64,000 nucleotides of DNA, taken from contig NC_018262.1 in NCBI RefSeq assembly GCF_000227135.1, forward strand, positions 367,572-431,571. Reading direction: 5' to 3'. This DNA comes from Leishmania donovani (lineage: Eukaryota; Euglenozoa; Kinetoplastea; Trypanosomatida; Trypanosomatidae). Below, piece after piece: positions 17,232 through 27,163 of the stretch. Under the pieces are notes generated by a model. That model was not told the origin of the DNA, did no database searches, and saw nothing but the letters and a program-made list of their open reading frames with translations. A program made the position numbers and the translations under genes. Numbering within the stretch: the stretch's first letter is position 1; each line of letters begins with the position of its first letter.

Positions 17232-18531
17232 ATGAGGGAGGGAAACCGACAAATGTGCGCCTCAAACTACCAGGCGTCACGCCAGGTGTGTTGGTCAGAC
17301 TGGGAAGCAGCCAGTGGGTGTATGTCAGTCGATTCGGCTCGCCTCTTCTGCTTTGCCTCCGCGCGCAGTGGATCTGCTTTGTTGTCTAGGCGAAAGGGAG
17401 GAGGGAGGAGCAAGAGGGAGGTGAAGAGTTGTACCCGCGACCCCTTCTCTTCCTTTGATTGTTCATGTTGCTAATCGTCACACGCTCGAAGGGGAAAAAA
17501 ATGTATTGGAGGTTTGTGTTTCAGAGAAGTCCGCACTCCAAGTAAACAAAGCGAGCGTGAGTCTTAGGGGCAGCAGGGTCTCTGCTGAGGAACAAGGCGC
17601 ATGGCCAGTGCGTCCACGCGCTGCTCCCCTCACCCCAAGCTCTTCATCTGCCGTGGAGTGCGCGTCCTTGCCAACGCCGCACACTATCGACTCCACGGCC
17701 GCGTGGAGTGCAGCGGCACACGGCGTCGCAACTATCATAGGCGAGATGCAGCCTTTGCTCACATACCCTCACACCAGCGCATGTGCGTATGTGTGTGGGT
17801 GTCTCCACCGTGAAAGGCGAACGAGGCTCCGCGGGTGAGAATAGAACGGTCACTCAGCTCACCGCAAAGCTAGGCATTCCTTCTTTGCTCTTGGGCGACA
17901 TCGTTTGTTCTTTCATCTCGCTTTCCTCGCACTCTCTCTCTCTTCTGTCACTCTTCGATTCACGCGCACAGAATCGCAGAAGTGGTCGTCACTTTGGTCA
18001 GTGCACACGGCACCCTCACTCTCTCCTTCTTTCACTTTCCCACACACACACACACGCACAGACACGGCGCACCGCGTAGAGGGGTGGGGGAAGGGGCATC
18101 TCGGCTCATTCCGCTCAGCGACCGCTCAATAGCGCTTTGCTTTCCACCCACCTCTGTCTAGCTGCGCTATTCCATCATCTAACTAATCAGCAGCTACACA
18201 CACACGCACACACAAGAGCAAAAAGGTAGCTCACGCCAACTCAGCAGCTGCTTTCGGGACTATTCGGACGCGACGTATCTCACAGGCACATACAACGGGA
18301 GCATCGGGTCCTTTTTATTTTCTCTTGCGCTTCCTACCTCCTTTTGAAATCGTGCGACGGTGTCGACAGTTTCGCACTGCTGCCCATTCACCCCACCTGC
18401 ACACACGAGCACATTGTTTAGTACGCTGGCACTCGCTACTGCAGTCGAATCCTTGCGTTCGCGTAAGCATAAACGCCCACCCCGCTCGTAGCGTCCGTGT
18501 CACCTATCGCGAGTCAAGCGGAAGCGTGAAG
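17232..18531. other. Spacer, 1300 bases: UTR sequence
   Basis: No supported gene. Open frames near 17455-17838 lack an ATG start and look non-coding. There are CA runs at about 18043-18062 and 18197-18213, and several pyrimidine tracts. The acceptor at 18368-18369 starts the next mRNA. Confidence 0.6.
18368..18369 (+). promoter_or_regulatory. Predicted spliced-leader acceptor for the coiled-coil protein gene
   Basis: A long pyrimidine-rich stretch (18310-18345) is followed by GTCGACAG. No ATG lies between 18370 and 18532, so the predicted 5' UTR is 162 nt. Confidence 0.45.
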
Positions 18532-19239
18532 ATGGCGCCAAAGAAGAATAACACAAAGAAGGAGACGAAGCGTAAGGAACTGACGGAGGAGGACATGCTT
18601 CGTCTCGGCATGACGCCGGAGGACATCCGGCGCATTCTGGAGGAGCGCGGCAAATCGAGCGAGGACAAGCAAGCGGAGCAAGCCCGCGAGGAGGCTCAGC
18701 GCCGCGAGGCCGAGGCCCGCCTGCGCCAGCAGCGCGATCACCAGAAGCAGGTGGAGAGCATGGTGGTCGAGGAAACCACCACGCGAGCAACGCTCCGCTA
18801 CAACGAGGACCAGGAGTGGACGCAAATGGAGTCTTGTGAGCTGATGCCGGCAAAGCAGAAGATCTTGCGCCACGTTGCCGTGATGGAGGCGCAGCGCCGA
18901 GCTGAGGAGGCGAAGCGGCGCCAGGCTGAGGAACTCGCGGCGTACCAAGCGAGGCTGCAGAGCATGTCAGACGAGCAGCGCGCCGCCTTCTTGGAAGAGG
19001 AGAAAGAGAAGGAGAAGCGCCGCATCGAGGACATCGTTGCGTCGGAAGAGAAGCGTATGGAGCGCGAGCGCCGCCGCGAGGCCCGTCGTAAGGCCCGCAA
19101 GGAGCGCCTCCTGAACAATGAGAATGCCGACGACCTCCTCTCCAGCGATGACGAAGAGCCTAAGGGCAAGGGCGCAAAGAAGGGAAAAGAGTCGGTCATC
19201 GATGAGCTGGAGTTCGACCTACATGAGAAGTACCTGTGA
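18532..19239 (+). CDS. Charged coiled-coil protein, unknown function (235 aa)
   Basis: I do not recognise a family. The start is the first ATG of the frame after the acceptor (MAPKKNNTKKETKRKE); the frame is open upstream but without ATG. The N-terminus is Lys-rich and is followed by an acidic stretch containing LTEEDMLRLGMTPEDIRRIL. From about residue 45 to 200 the protein is an almost continuous Glu/Arg/Ala/Gln coiled coil, broken by a conserved-looking patch (LRYNEDQEWTQMESCELMPA). The end is acidic, then Lys-rich, and closes with DELEFDLHEKYL. There is no membrane or targeting signal. Such proteins are often cytoskeletal or flagellar in trypanosomatids, but nothing here proves that. A SIDER2 element lies about 870 bases downstream in the following spacer. 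Confidence 0.85.
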   Translation: MAPKKNNTKKETKRKELTEEDMLRLGMTPEDIRRILEERGKSSEDKQAEQAREEAQRREAEARLRQQRDHQKQVESMVVEETTTRATLRYNEDQEWTQMESCELMPAKQKILRHVAVMEAQRRAEEAKRRQAEELAAYQARLQSMSDEQRAAFLEEEKEKEKRRIEDIVASEEKRMERERRREARRKARKERLLNNENADDLLSSDDEEPKGKGAKKGKESVIDELEFDLHEKYL

Positions 19240-19928
19240 AAGATGCTGCGCGGGCAGTGGATGTCTCTAGGAGCTTGATTATCCACAGTACACACAGATG
19301 TGGGTATGGTCGTGGTGCCGGAGCCACTTCTCTGTCGTTGACCGCGGTAAACAAATGACACGCGCGCACGTGCCGGTGTGCCTTTACGTAGGCATTTGGT
19401 TTCGTATGGAGGGAAGGGGAGTGGAGGGGAGCTGTTTCTGTCGTTCAAACCTACTTTCTCTCTCCTGTCCTTCATTGATAATGTGCTTTGTCTCCTCTAT
19501 CATCTAAGGACCGAAATTCTATTCCTAGCGCCTGTGCAAGGACGTCTGTGGTGACGGGGGGTGGTGAGGATGGGGGTGAAGCGCAGCAGATGAAAGCGAA
19601 GAAAAGAGGTGAAGTGCGCATGCTCAAGAGGCCAAAGTCACTTTTTCTCTCCCACGCTCCCCCTTTTTCTTTGTCTTGTTTCTTTGTTGTTGGAAAACGG
19701 CTTTCCTTGAGTGTTACGTCGTGTCGGGGGAGTGATGAATAATGGCGCCTTGGCACTCTCCTCTCCCCTTTCATCGGCGCACTAGCTTCCTCCCATACAG
19801 ACAAATCCGCGTGAAGGCTGCGACTGCTCTCAAGTGGCACGATAAGCACGGGGCGGGAGACTATGATGACGTGTTGTCTCTCTCTCTCCCCACCCCCTCT
19901 CTTTACAACGCAAACCGTGAGAAGAAAG

Positions 19929-19985
19929 TATATATATATATATATGTATATGTGTATATGTATATATGTATATATATATATATAT
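19929..19985. repeat. (TA)n/(TATG) imperfect repeat
   Basis: About 57 bases of TA dinucleotides interrupted by TATG units, able to form hairpins in RNA. It lies about 125 bases upstream of the SIDER2 element. Confidence 0.9.
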
Positions 19986-20109
19986 GACTGAAAGCGAGGA
20001 GAAAGAGAAGACAACGAGCTTCACTGTCCTGCGTTGATTACGACGCTTTGGAATCACTCCTCTTCCACTCCCCTTGATGACGGGGGCACACACACCTCGG
20101 TGCGTGGCG

Positions 20110-20672
20110 TCTCAGGGGCCAATGCCCCGCTCTCTGTGAGGGGGGAAGTCAAGCAGCCCCCTACCCCCTATCCCCTGCCGACGCCGATCACTTCGGGTGG
20201 TGGCAGGATCAAATGCCTACAACATGGTAAAGCCAGAGCGATTCATCGCTACTGATGCCGGCGGTGCGGTTCTGGGTGGCGTCGGAGAGACCTGCGACAG
20301 TGAGCACGTTTGTACCATTCATACGATGCGGAGAGTCGCATTGTGATTCGAATGCATCCCACCCGGCCCTCGCACTGCCTCCAGATGCGGGAGGCCTGAG
20401 CCACCCCCCAAGGAGGTTGCACCAGGGGTGGCGACCGGCACAATGGGAGCGGCTGTGAGGCGGCACTGCGAGGCGGGTGGGTGGGTAGGGCTCCATGCAG
20501 GGGCCGCGCTTCGATGGCTGGGTCGGCGCACTGCTGTAGCGCGTGTGTGTCTGCCACTGCCTCGCGCCACGCGATGAGATCTGTGGCAGGGCTGGGGGCA
20601 GCAGAGTGGCGTCGGACTCCTGCTGCACGGCAGAGAATGGACGCACATGCTGAAATGTGAAAAAAAAAAAAG
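20110..20672 (+). mobile_element. SIDER2-type degenerate retroposon, forward orientation
   Basis: SIDERs are short, extinct, non-coding retroposons of Leishmania that sit mainly in 3' UTRs; SIDER2 copies have been linked to mRNA instability. This copy aligns by eye with those at 50.4 and 61.7-62.4 kb. Shared landmarks are the 5' block with CCCCTACCCCCTATCCC and TGCCTACAAC, the central GATGGCTGGGTCGGCGCAC, and the 3' block GGCAGGGCTGGGGGCAGCAG. It ends in a run of 12 A at about 20660-20671, the expected poly(A) tail. It is clearly more diverged than the other two copies. It probably lies in the 3' UTR of the coiled-coil gene or the leader of the F-box gene. Its exact ends are approximate. Confidence 0.8.
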
Positions 20673-21187
20673 AAAGGTCGTCATAAGAGATCTGCTTCTC
20701 TTGTCGTTTCTACGATCACCTCGCTTTTCCGCCAATGTCCACCTTTGCTTTTCCGAGGTGCTCGTGCTTCACGCTCCACAAAGCCCTTCTCGATTCTCTT
20801 TGCCAAAGAAGCAGGTACACACAGACCGGGGCACGCAGACGCAGCAAACACAGAGACGCGCACAGGTAGCATGCGAGCAGGCACGGCCAGCACGCATATT
20901 CCTCACACGCACATCCCACATAACAACGTCAAGAGAGGGAAACAATGTAACTAACTACTTACCAGCATAGCACATGCATTTCCTTAAGGTACGTGAGTGC
21001 ACGTATAAATCGCCCCCTCATTATTTTGTCTTATGTATCTTTGTTTGTTCTGTGGTTGCTGTGTATCACGTGCTCTCTCGAGAGTTTCAAGCTTCACGTC
21101 TCACCGTTGCCGCATTCAGCACTTATCCGCATACAAGCACGCAAGGCGGCTTCGCCACGCCTTTCCGCCCTTGGCTCCGTAGCCGTG

Positions 21188-24100
21188 ATGAAAAACGTGC
21201 AAGGCCGCAGCCTCCGTGAATGCCGGCCTTCGCCACACGCACAGCGCCAGGGCGCCAGGCCTCCACCTTTCACCTCCAAGACTCGCACACGCACCTTTTC
21301 AAAGGAGCAGCCACGAAAGGGACGTGATGCGCGTCGCCAATCCTCTTCGCCGCATGGCACCCCGTCGCCTTCATCACCTGCCCCTCTCGCCGCAGCATGT
21401 CCAAGCCAGAAGGCGCAGGCCGCTGCAGCCACTTTGACGGGCGGCAATGCCAGTGGCGCGCCGGCTGCGTTGGCCACCTCCTCCCCCACGCTGCTGGCAG
21501 CCGATGACTCCGAGGCAAAGGATGGCATGCGAAGGCCGACCTCGAGGCGGCCGAACTCAACCCCTGCAGAGGTTTCTCCTGGCGCTGGTGATGAAACAGC
21601 GCAGCGGAAGGGACCAACATGGCAGCAAAGCGCAGGTGACAGGAGCGCACCTCCAGCCGCACGATCGCGTATTGGGCGGCACCTGGCGCCACCGCGGCGA
21701 AAGTGCCGCGCGGCCTCGGCGTCGGCTTCTCCATCTCACGCCTCCTCCTCTCCCAGCGCATCCGACATGCAGTCCACCAGCTCGAGAACCTGCAGCAGCT
21801 CAAGCGACAGGGACGCTCGTGGGGTGTACAGGTCACTGCAACGTGATTCTCAGCGAAACCGGGGTCGCGGCGCGACGCCAGCAACGGCAGCCCATCCTTC
21901 TGCGTCGTCTGCAACTACGAAAGGCTCGAAAAAGTCGTGGCGTGCATCACAACAACAGCGAAAGCAGCATCGCGTGGTCGCGGGGGGAGCCTACTCCAGC
22001 ACAAGCAGTATCAGCTCCTCATCGGCAACATCGCCAGATGGCACAGCGACCAAGTCAGCGAGAACCTCCAGCGATAGCTGGCTCAGCCGGCGGTGCGCGA
22101 GCCAGAATGACGAAGGAAACGCCTTCCTTTCGCCCCCCACCTCTACATCGGTGGAGCCGATCTGTGCCTTCACGGATGTGCTGCCGCGCGACGTATATCT
22201 ACGCATTTGCGGTTTCCTGACTGAGGCGGACTGCTGCACGCTGCTCGAAGTAAGTCTGTGCATGCACGCCGCCATCACCAGCGCCGACAGCATCGTATGG
22301 CGCCACATGTGCGTGAATACGTGGATGTACAAGCAGGGATTTCAGACATTCATTCAACACGTAAGAGCGCTAGAGGTGTTGGCGCGCCAAGAGGAGCTCG
22401 AGGTTCAGGCGCTGCAGCAGCACATGCTCCTGTTGCGCGAGCAGGGCATTGTTTTCGGCGAGTCTGATGTGTCCGCCACATGCGACTGCACAACAGTGCT
22501 CATTCGTCGCCGGCAGCACGAACGCGCTCGGTGGATGGCGGCTGCAGCAGCAGGTGCCGCGGCCTCAACGCTCCACCGTTCGAGATTGACGAGCAAGTTG
22601 GGTAGCGCGACCGCCAGCGCGAGCAGCACAACGCAAACCGATAGTAGCTGCGTGATAAGCAGCGCCGGCGGCCGCCGGCGCTGCAAGAGCCGACGCTGTC
22701 ACAGGAAAGCCAGGCGCAGCACCACCACAGCATCTACGCCACGACGCAGTGGAAACATCTGTGGTGCAGCAGCGAAACGGCCAACACACGCGGCACGGTG
22801 GGCAGAACCATCATCACAGAGGCTGGACTCCCGCTCGACGGCAACCACGGCCACTTCAAGGACATTACGAAGCCGTCGCAAGTGCAGTGACGGCTTGCGT
22901 GACAGCGATGATACGTCTGAATCGCTGTCTCGCTCCTGCTCATCGCGGAGTTTGTCCTCGTCCGAGTCGTCGAAGGAAAAAACTTGCAACGGCACACACC
23001 ACATACAGACGCACCCGCCGAGCCATCACAGCGCTGATGACTCTGCAGCCCCACTGCGCCCAGGCGGCTCCGACGCAGGCGAGAAAGCATACAGCGATAC
23101 TGGTTGTTCGCCTCTGCCGCCGCCCCCTTCAAGCAGTCACGCGGACGCCTCGGCGGAGCCACGTGAGAAGGCGCGCGGTGGCTCTTCCGCGGCGCTACGC
23201 TCAACGAGTGCATCAGACGGCAGAGGAGATAATGCATACGAGTATCTGAGTACTGAGGACGGCGAGACAGAGGACAGAAGAGAGCGGCGGGTGCGCATTC
23301 GCCTGCCAGAGGCCGAGGCTGATGACGAAGGCAACGCGAACCTGACAGATACGTCTGTGCTCGCCGTACGCTCTCGTAGCGGTTCTCGTCACCGCAGGCG
23401 CAGTCGCCGCTCTCTCTCCGGCAGTCTGCTGCCCCCGGCTCACGGCTATCGTCACCATCACCGACACGATGGTTCGTCACGGCAGCAACAGCAGCCGCCA
23501 CGCAGCCGGTACCGCCGCAGCCACCGCGAGAAACGGCGCAAGCCCGCTCGCCAGCGTCGACGGAAGCGTGGCCGCAGTCGAGGTCCGCGCTCGACTGGCG
23601 GCGGCGGCAGCCGGCACCGCTCTCAGCTGCACCGCGGTCAAGGCCGCCAGCACCGCTCATCGCACCAGCATCACCACAATCCCAAAGCAACGAAGAGTTC
23701 GCGGCGGCGGCGACGTCGTCAGCGCAACGCCGCCGCAGCTGCGGCTGCCGCTGCACAGGCTGATCGCGACGGCGGCAGCGCAAGCTTCTACGCATCTTCT
23801 CAGAATGCCGCGGCGGGTGGCGGAATCAGCACCTACTTTTACCAGACAGCAACATATGAGGCCATCAAGAGCACCACCCCGGTGCTAGAAGCGCAGCACA
23901 TCGCACCCTCCATGGTTCCCTTTAAGCTCGGAGGTAGGCAGACACCTTCAGTGAGCGGCGCAGAGGCTGTCGTGATTCAAAGTCGCGGAACGGCGCAACG
24001 AAATCCGCACCAGCCTCGCGGTAGCGAAGTACACGCGTGCGAGGCGTCTGCCGCCGGTGCCCTCGCGCAGCCAGCATCCCCACTGGACAGCGGCAGCGAT

Positions 24101-27100
24101 GCGGCTCAGAGGATGGTGTCGGCATCTCCGAAAACGGGCTCAGCCTCTCAACAGGTGACGTCACCCCAAACAGCAACCACTGCGCCCAGTGCTGCTACGG
24201 CATTCGGCACAGGCGCCAACGAGGAAAGGCTTTACTGGTGGCAGTTGACGCCTGAGGCTCGGCAACTTCAGCTTCGCCGCATGCAACAGCTTGAGCTACA
24301 GCAGCAGCTGGCGGCATCCAGCGGTGAGCTCACGACGCGAACAGCGCCGTCTTTGCGGGACGGAGATGAGCTGGCAGATGAAGCGGCGCTGCGGGAGTGG
24401 GACGAGCTGGAAGCCTCCTCCTTAGGATCGTCGAGCGGCACCATCTACGAGGAAGATGCAGACGCGAGTCGGGAAGGCGACAGGGAAGAGGGGTACAGCG
24501 ATGGAAACGGCGCTTCCGTCATCTCTGACGATACCGAGGGGAGGAGCGAGCGCAGCACCAACGAAGACGAGGACGAAGGGGAAGGTAGCACCGACAGCAG
24601 CGATTATCGTCATCGCCGTCGTCGCAGTCGCAAGTTGTGGCGGACTCAGAGCAGGTCGACAAGGCGATCAGTCACCAGTGACGAAACCACGTCGACGACG
24701 GCGCCTTGCCGCCTCTCGTGCCGCCAACGACACGGTGGTGAGTCAAGCACTTCCTCGTCCTCCTGCTGCTCGAGCCGCCTTCACGCTGCCCCTCCCTCCC
24801 TCGTCAATGGCGAAAGCACCGCCTCTGAGTGCGGGGTCGACAGTGAGAAAGAGCGGTGGATGCGCACAGGCGTACGCGGAGCCGCATCTTTGCCGCATCA
24901 ACGGTGCAAGTCGAGCGATGCCACCGACAGCCGTAGCAGGGGCAATGGCAATGACGATGACGATGGCGCTGGTGGCGGTACATCCGAGGGTACCGCCGAC
25001 AGGTACGATTCCGACGAAGGCGCGACAGCTGCGTCCAGCACGACTGCGTCTGTCGTAAGTCAGGCGGACAACAAACTCATAGCAGATAGCAGCAGCAAGA
25101 GCAGTAGCGGCAAGCGAGTGCTCCCTCGCGTGCGCCGCAGCGGTCACCCCTATGCTTCACTTGGCATCTCCGTGGGGGCTTTAGTGCCCTCCTCGTCCAG
25201 ATTAGCGATTCTCGCGGAGCGGCGTGTTGCCAAGGCCTTGGAGAAGCGTTACGAAGGCATTGAGGAGGCGATGGTGATTACGCGCTCCAAGAGCGTGCTC
25301 ATCCACACGCTGGAGCGGCAAACTCACGCACACCTGCCGCGCCTTCTCGCAGCAGCGCAGCGACAGCATCGGTTGATGATGAACACGCTACCCGCTGCTG
25401 CAGCTGCCCACCACGCCGACCCCTCTCTCGTGTCTCCTACCGTTGCTTTGCATCGTGGAGCTCCGGACTTCTCCGAGGTGGCCTCGGCACCGACAGCGCG
25501 TGCCATCATTCTGATCGGGGCCGGCAGCAGTGGCTTCAGCGGCTGTGGAGCATCGACAACGCTGCCGGCGGCCGCCTCGCTAGCTGCCCCGCCAGCATCG
25601 CACCTCCTCTCCTCTCTTGACAATTCTTTTGCCACTGTCGCGGCAGCGGCCTTGGCCGTGCCCGCGTCGCCGCTATACCAGCTCGCTCGCAGCAGCAGCT
25701 CTAACGCCCTGACCAGCTCAAACGGTGAACGCGGCGGCGGTTTGAGCGGCATGTTGCCCTGCCAAGGCAACCCTCACTCTTCTCCACCCTCCACGAGTAC
25801 TGCTAGCCTAGCTGCAGACACGGTGGGCAACGGCGGCGGCGTTGCAACCGCACCTCGCGCACCCCTACAAGGCCTTTTGGCGCGCCATCGCATGGCTGCC
25901 ACAGCAGTTGCTGCCGTCGGTGACAACGGTGTCAGGGGAGGTGCACCGTCCAGCGCTGGCGGCGCACCGCTGCAACCAACGAACGACGACGAGGCTGTCG
26001 ACGACGACGACGAGGAGCAGCTCGCCCCCGTTTCGTGGAAGTTCGCCTTCTTCATGTCTCGCCGCGAGGCGCAACGAGTGAAGATCACCCTGCAAGATCT
26101 GATAGAGGGGATGTGGGTGGTGTGCTTCCGTAGCAGCGGCCGAACTCACCCAATCCGCTTCGTCGGGCAGCACCAAGTCTTCGTATATCCACCCCTCCCC
26201 ACAACAGAAGAAGAGGAAGAGCAGCGACTGCAACAGAACGGTCTGGAATCGAGCGAGGCTGGTCACGCCACCACAACGGCGGATGCAACCAGCGCGACCT
26301 CGGCAGCGCCTCCGTTGCCCTTTCACATTCTGCAAGGTGGTGCGCAGCTGGTGGTGCACCAGTTTCCGCCCATGAAAGTAATGCGGCGGAACGGTGCAGC
26401 GCCGGGGAATGCTGCTGCTGGTGGCACGCCGGCGGCGGTGGCACCAGTTTCCTCGGCCAATGCTCCGGCGGCAGCAGCGGTGACGCCAGCAATGATGGCG
26501 GAGAGGCGGTTTGCTGCAGAGCCGCAAGCGACCTTGCGCAAGCTGCGACTGCGCATGCTATCATCTGCCGCACATGGCGCAGCCACATTCGAGGCGATGC
26601 CATACGGCGACGTCATGGGTGACTTCGCCGCCGCCGGCTGTGCTGTCGATGGCGAGCACAATAGGGGTTCTGGCAGAGGCTTTGGCTGCCGAGACTGCAC
26701 CTCGTACGACTCGCATGGCGCCTCTGCTGTCTCTTCCACGGCCACAACGAACGATGTGCGCCGCGTCATTGCGCAAGGACTGGGGTTTTGTGCCGCGTAC
26801 ATGAAGGAGGCGCTTGGCCAACTTCCTGTTAGGCCAGAGGAGGAGCACACCAGTGAAGAGGAAGGTGCAACGACGCGCCGCGGATGCAACACCGCCCCCT
26901 CTCGAGCTAAAACGCGACGATTTTTCTACGGCCCACTGACGCAGCGCGAGTACGAGGCCCAGCAGCGGCGTGAATTGTGCTTTGCACCGGGCGGGGCCGG
27001 CGATGTGTTGAATGATTGGGGCTGGACGATCACGAGTCAGTACGTGAAGATCTTTTCTTTGGACATCACCGCACCCTTGTATGTGAAGCGGCTGCAGCGG

Positions 27101-27163
27101 GTTGCTGATGTAGAGGTTATCGGCCGTAATCACGGCGGGGAGCGCCGCACAGGTAATTCGTAG
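21188..27163 (+). CDS. Very long F-box protein (1991 aa)
   Basis: An F-box is visible at residues about 329-375 (DVLPRDVYLRICGFLTEADC, ending DSIVWRHMCV). F-box proteins usually link a target to Skp1-cullin-F-box ubiquitin ligases. Most of the rest is low-complexity: Ser/Arg-rich, His/Gln-rich (about 750-850) and acidic/Ser-rich stretches (about 1090-1170). Two C-terminal parts look folded: about 1612-1665 (VSWKFAFFMSRREAQRVKIT, then GMWVVCFRSSGRTHPIRF) and about 1910-1985 (FFYGPLTQREYEAQQRR, VLNDWGWTITSQYVKIFSLD). They may be one substrate-binding domain interrupted by a long insert. The start is the first ATG of the frame; an AG at 21181-21182 would leave only a 5-nt leader, so the true acceptor is uncertain. 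No recognised substrate domain such as WD40 or LRR is present. Confidence 0.8.
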   Translation: MKNVQGRSLRECRPSPHAQRQGARPPPFTSKTRTRTFSKEQPRKGRDARRQSSSPHGTPSPSSPAPLAAACPSQKAQAAAATLTGGNASGAPAALATSSPTLLAADDSEAKDGMRRPTSRRPNSTPAEVSPGAGDETAQRKGPTWQQSAGDRSAPPAARSRIGRHLAPPRRKCRAASASASPSHASSSPSASDMQSTSSRTCSSSSDRDARGVYRSLQRDSQRNRGRGATPATAAHPSASSATTKGSKKSWRASQQQRKQHRVVAGGAYSSTSSISSSSATSPDGTATKSARTSSDSWLSRRCASQNDEGNAFLSPPTSTSVEPICAFTDVLPRDVYLRICGFLTEADCCTLLEVSLCMHAAITSADSIVWRHMCVNTWMYKQGFQTFIQHVRALEVLARQEELEVQALQQHMLLLREQGIVFGESDVSATCDCTTVLIRRRQHERARWMAAAAAGAAASTLHRSRLTSKLGSATASASSTTQTDSSCVISSAGGRRRCKSRRCHRKARRSTTTASTPRRSGNICGAAAKRPTHAARWAEPSSQRLDSRSTATTATSRTLRSRRKCSDGLRDSDDTSESLSRSCSSRSLSSSESSKEKTCNGTHHIQTHPPSHHSADDSAAPLRPGGSDAGEKAYSDTGCSPLPPPPSSSHADASAEPREKARGGSSAALRSTSASDGRGDNAYEYLSTEDGETEDRRERRVRIRLPEAEADDEGNANLTDTSVLAVRSRSGSRHRRRSRRSLSGSLLPPAHGYRHHHRHDGSSRQQQQPPRSRYRRSHREKRRKPARQRRRKRGRSRGPRSTGGGGSRHRSQLHRGQGRQHRSSHQHHHNPKATKSSRRRRRRQRNAAAAAAAAAQADRDGGSASFYASSQNAAAGGGISTYFYQTATYEAIKSTTPVLEAQHIAPSMVPFKLGGRQTPSVSGAEAVVIQSRGTAQRNPHQPRGSEVHACEASAAGALAQPASPLDSGSDAAQRMVSASPKTGSASQQVTSPQTATTAPSAATAFGTGANEERLYWWQLTPEARQLQLRRMQQLELQQQLAASSGELTTRTAPSLRDGDELADEAALREWDELEASSLGSSSGTIYEEDADASREGDREEGYSDGNGASVISDDTEGRSERSTNEDEDEGEGSTDSSDYRHRRRRSRKLWRTQSRSTRRSVTSDETTSTTAPCRLSCRQRHGGESSTSSSSCCSSRLHAAPPSLVNGESTASECGVDSEKERWMRTGVRGAASLPHQRCKSSDATDSRSRGNGNDDDDGAGGGTSEGTADRYDSDEGATAASSTTASVVSQADNKLIADSSSKSSSGKRVLPRVRRSGHPYASLGISVGALVPSSSRLAILAERRVAKALEKRYEGIEEAMVITRSKSVLIHTLERQTHAHLPRLLAAAQRQHRLMMNTLPAAAAAHHADPSLVSPTVALHRGAPDFSEVASAPTARAIILIGAGSSGFSGCGASTTLPAAASLAAPPASHLLSSLDNSFATVAAAALAVPASPLYQLARSSSSNALTSSNGERGGGLSGMLPCQGNPHSSPPSTSTASLAADTVGNGGGVATAPRAPLQGLLARHRMAATAVAAVGDNGVRGGAPSSAGGAPLQPTNDDEAVDDDDEEQLAPVSWKFAFFMSRREAQRVKITLQDLIEGMWVVCFRSSGRTHPIRFVGQHQVFVYPPLPTTEEEEEQRLQQNGLESSEAGHATTTADATSATSAAPPLPFHILQGGAQLVVHQFPPMKVMRRNGAAPGNAAAGGTPAAVAPVSSANAPAAAAVTPAMMAERRFAAEPQATLRKLRLRMLSSAAHGAATFEAMPYGDVMGDFAAAGCAVDGEHNRGSGRGFGCRDCTSYDSHGASAVSSTATTNDVRRVIAQGLGFCAAYMKEALGQLPVRPEEEHTSEEEGATTRRGCNTAPSRAKTRRFFYGPLTQREYEAQQRRELCFAPGGAGDVLNDWGWTITSQYVKIFSLDITAPLYVKRLQRVADVEVIGRNHGGERRTGNS

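Larger units (their letters stand above)
19240..21187. other. Spacer, 1948 bases, with a SIDER2 element
   Basis: No gene seen. It contains a TA-repeat block, a forward-oriented SIDER2 retroposon and the leader of the F-box gene. The F-box frame is open back to about 20993 but has no ATG before 21188. Confidence 0.65.

Noticed and set aside
17455..17838. 127-codon frame in the spacer before the coiled-coil gene
   Set aside because: It starts with TTG and has no early ATG, no splice acceptor close by and UTR-like composition.
19929..19985. TA-repeat as a promoter (TATA-like) element
   Set aside because: Trypanosomatid protein genes are transcribed polycistronically without TATA boxes; similar TA runs occur in several spacers here.
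20993..21187. Upstream extension of the F-box protein containing a hydrophobic segment
   Set aside because: The frame is open but begins with GTG and has no ATG; it is leader sequence. The apparent membrane helix is not evidence of a signal peptide.
22734..23795. Minus-strand frame of 353 codons within the F-box gene
   Set aside because: It lies opposite low-complexity Ser/Arg coding sequence and shows no domain or acceptor site.
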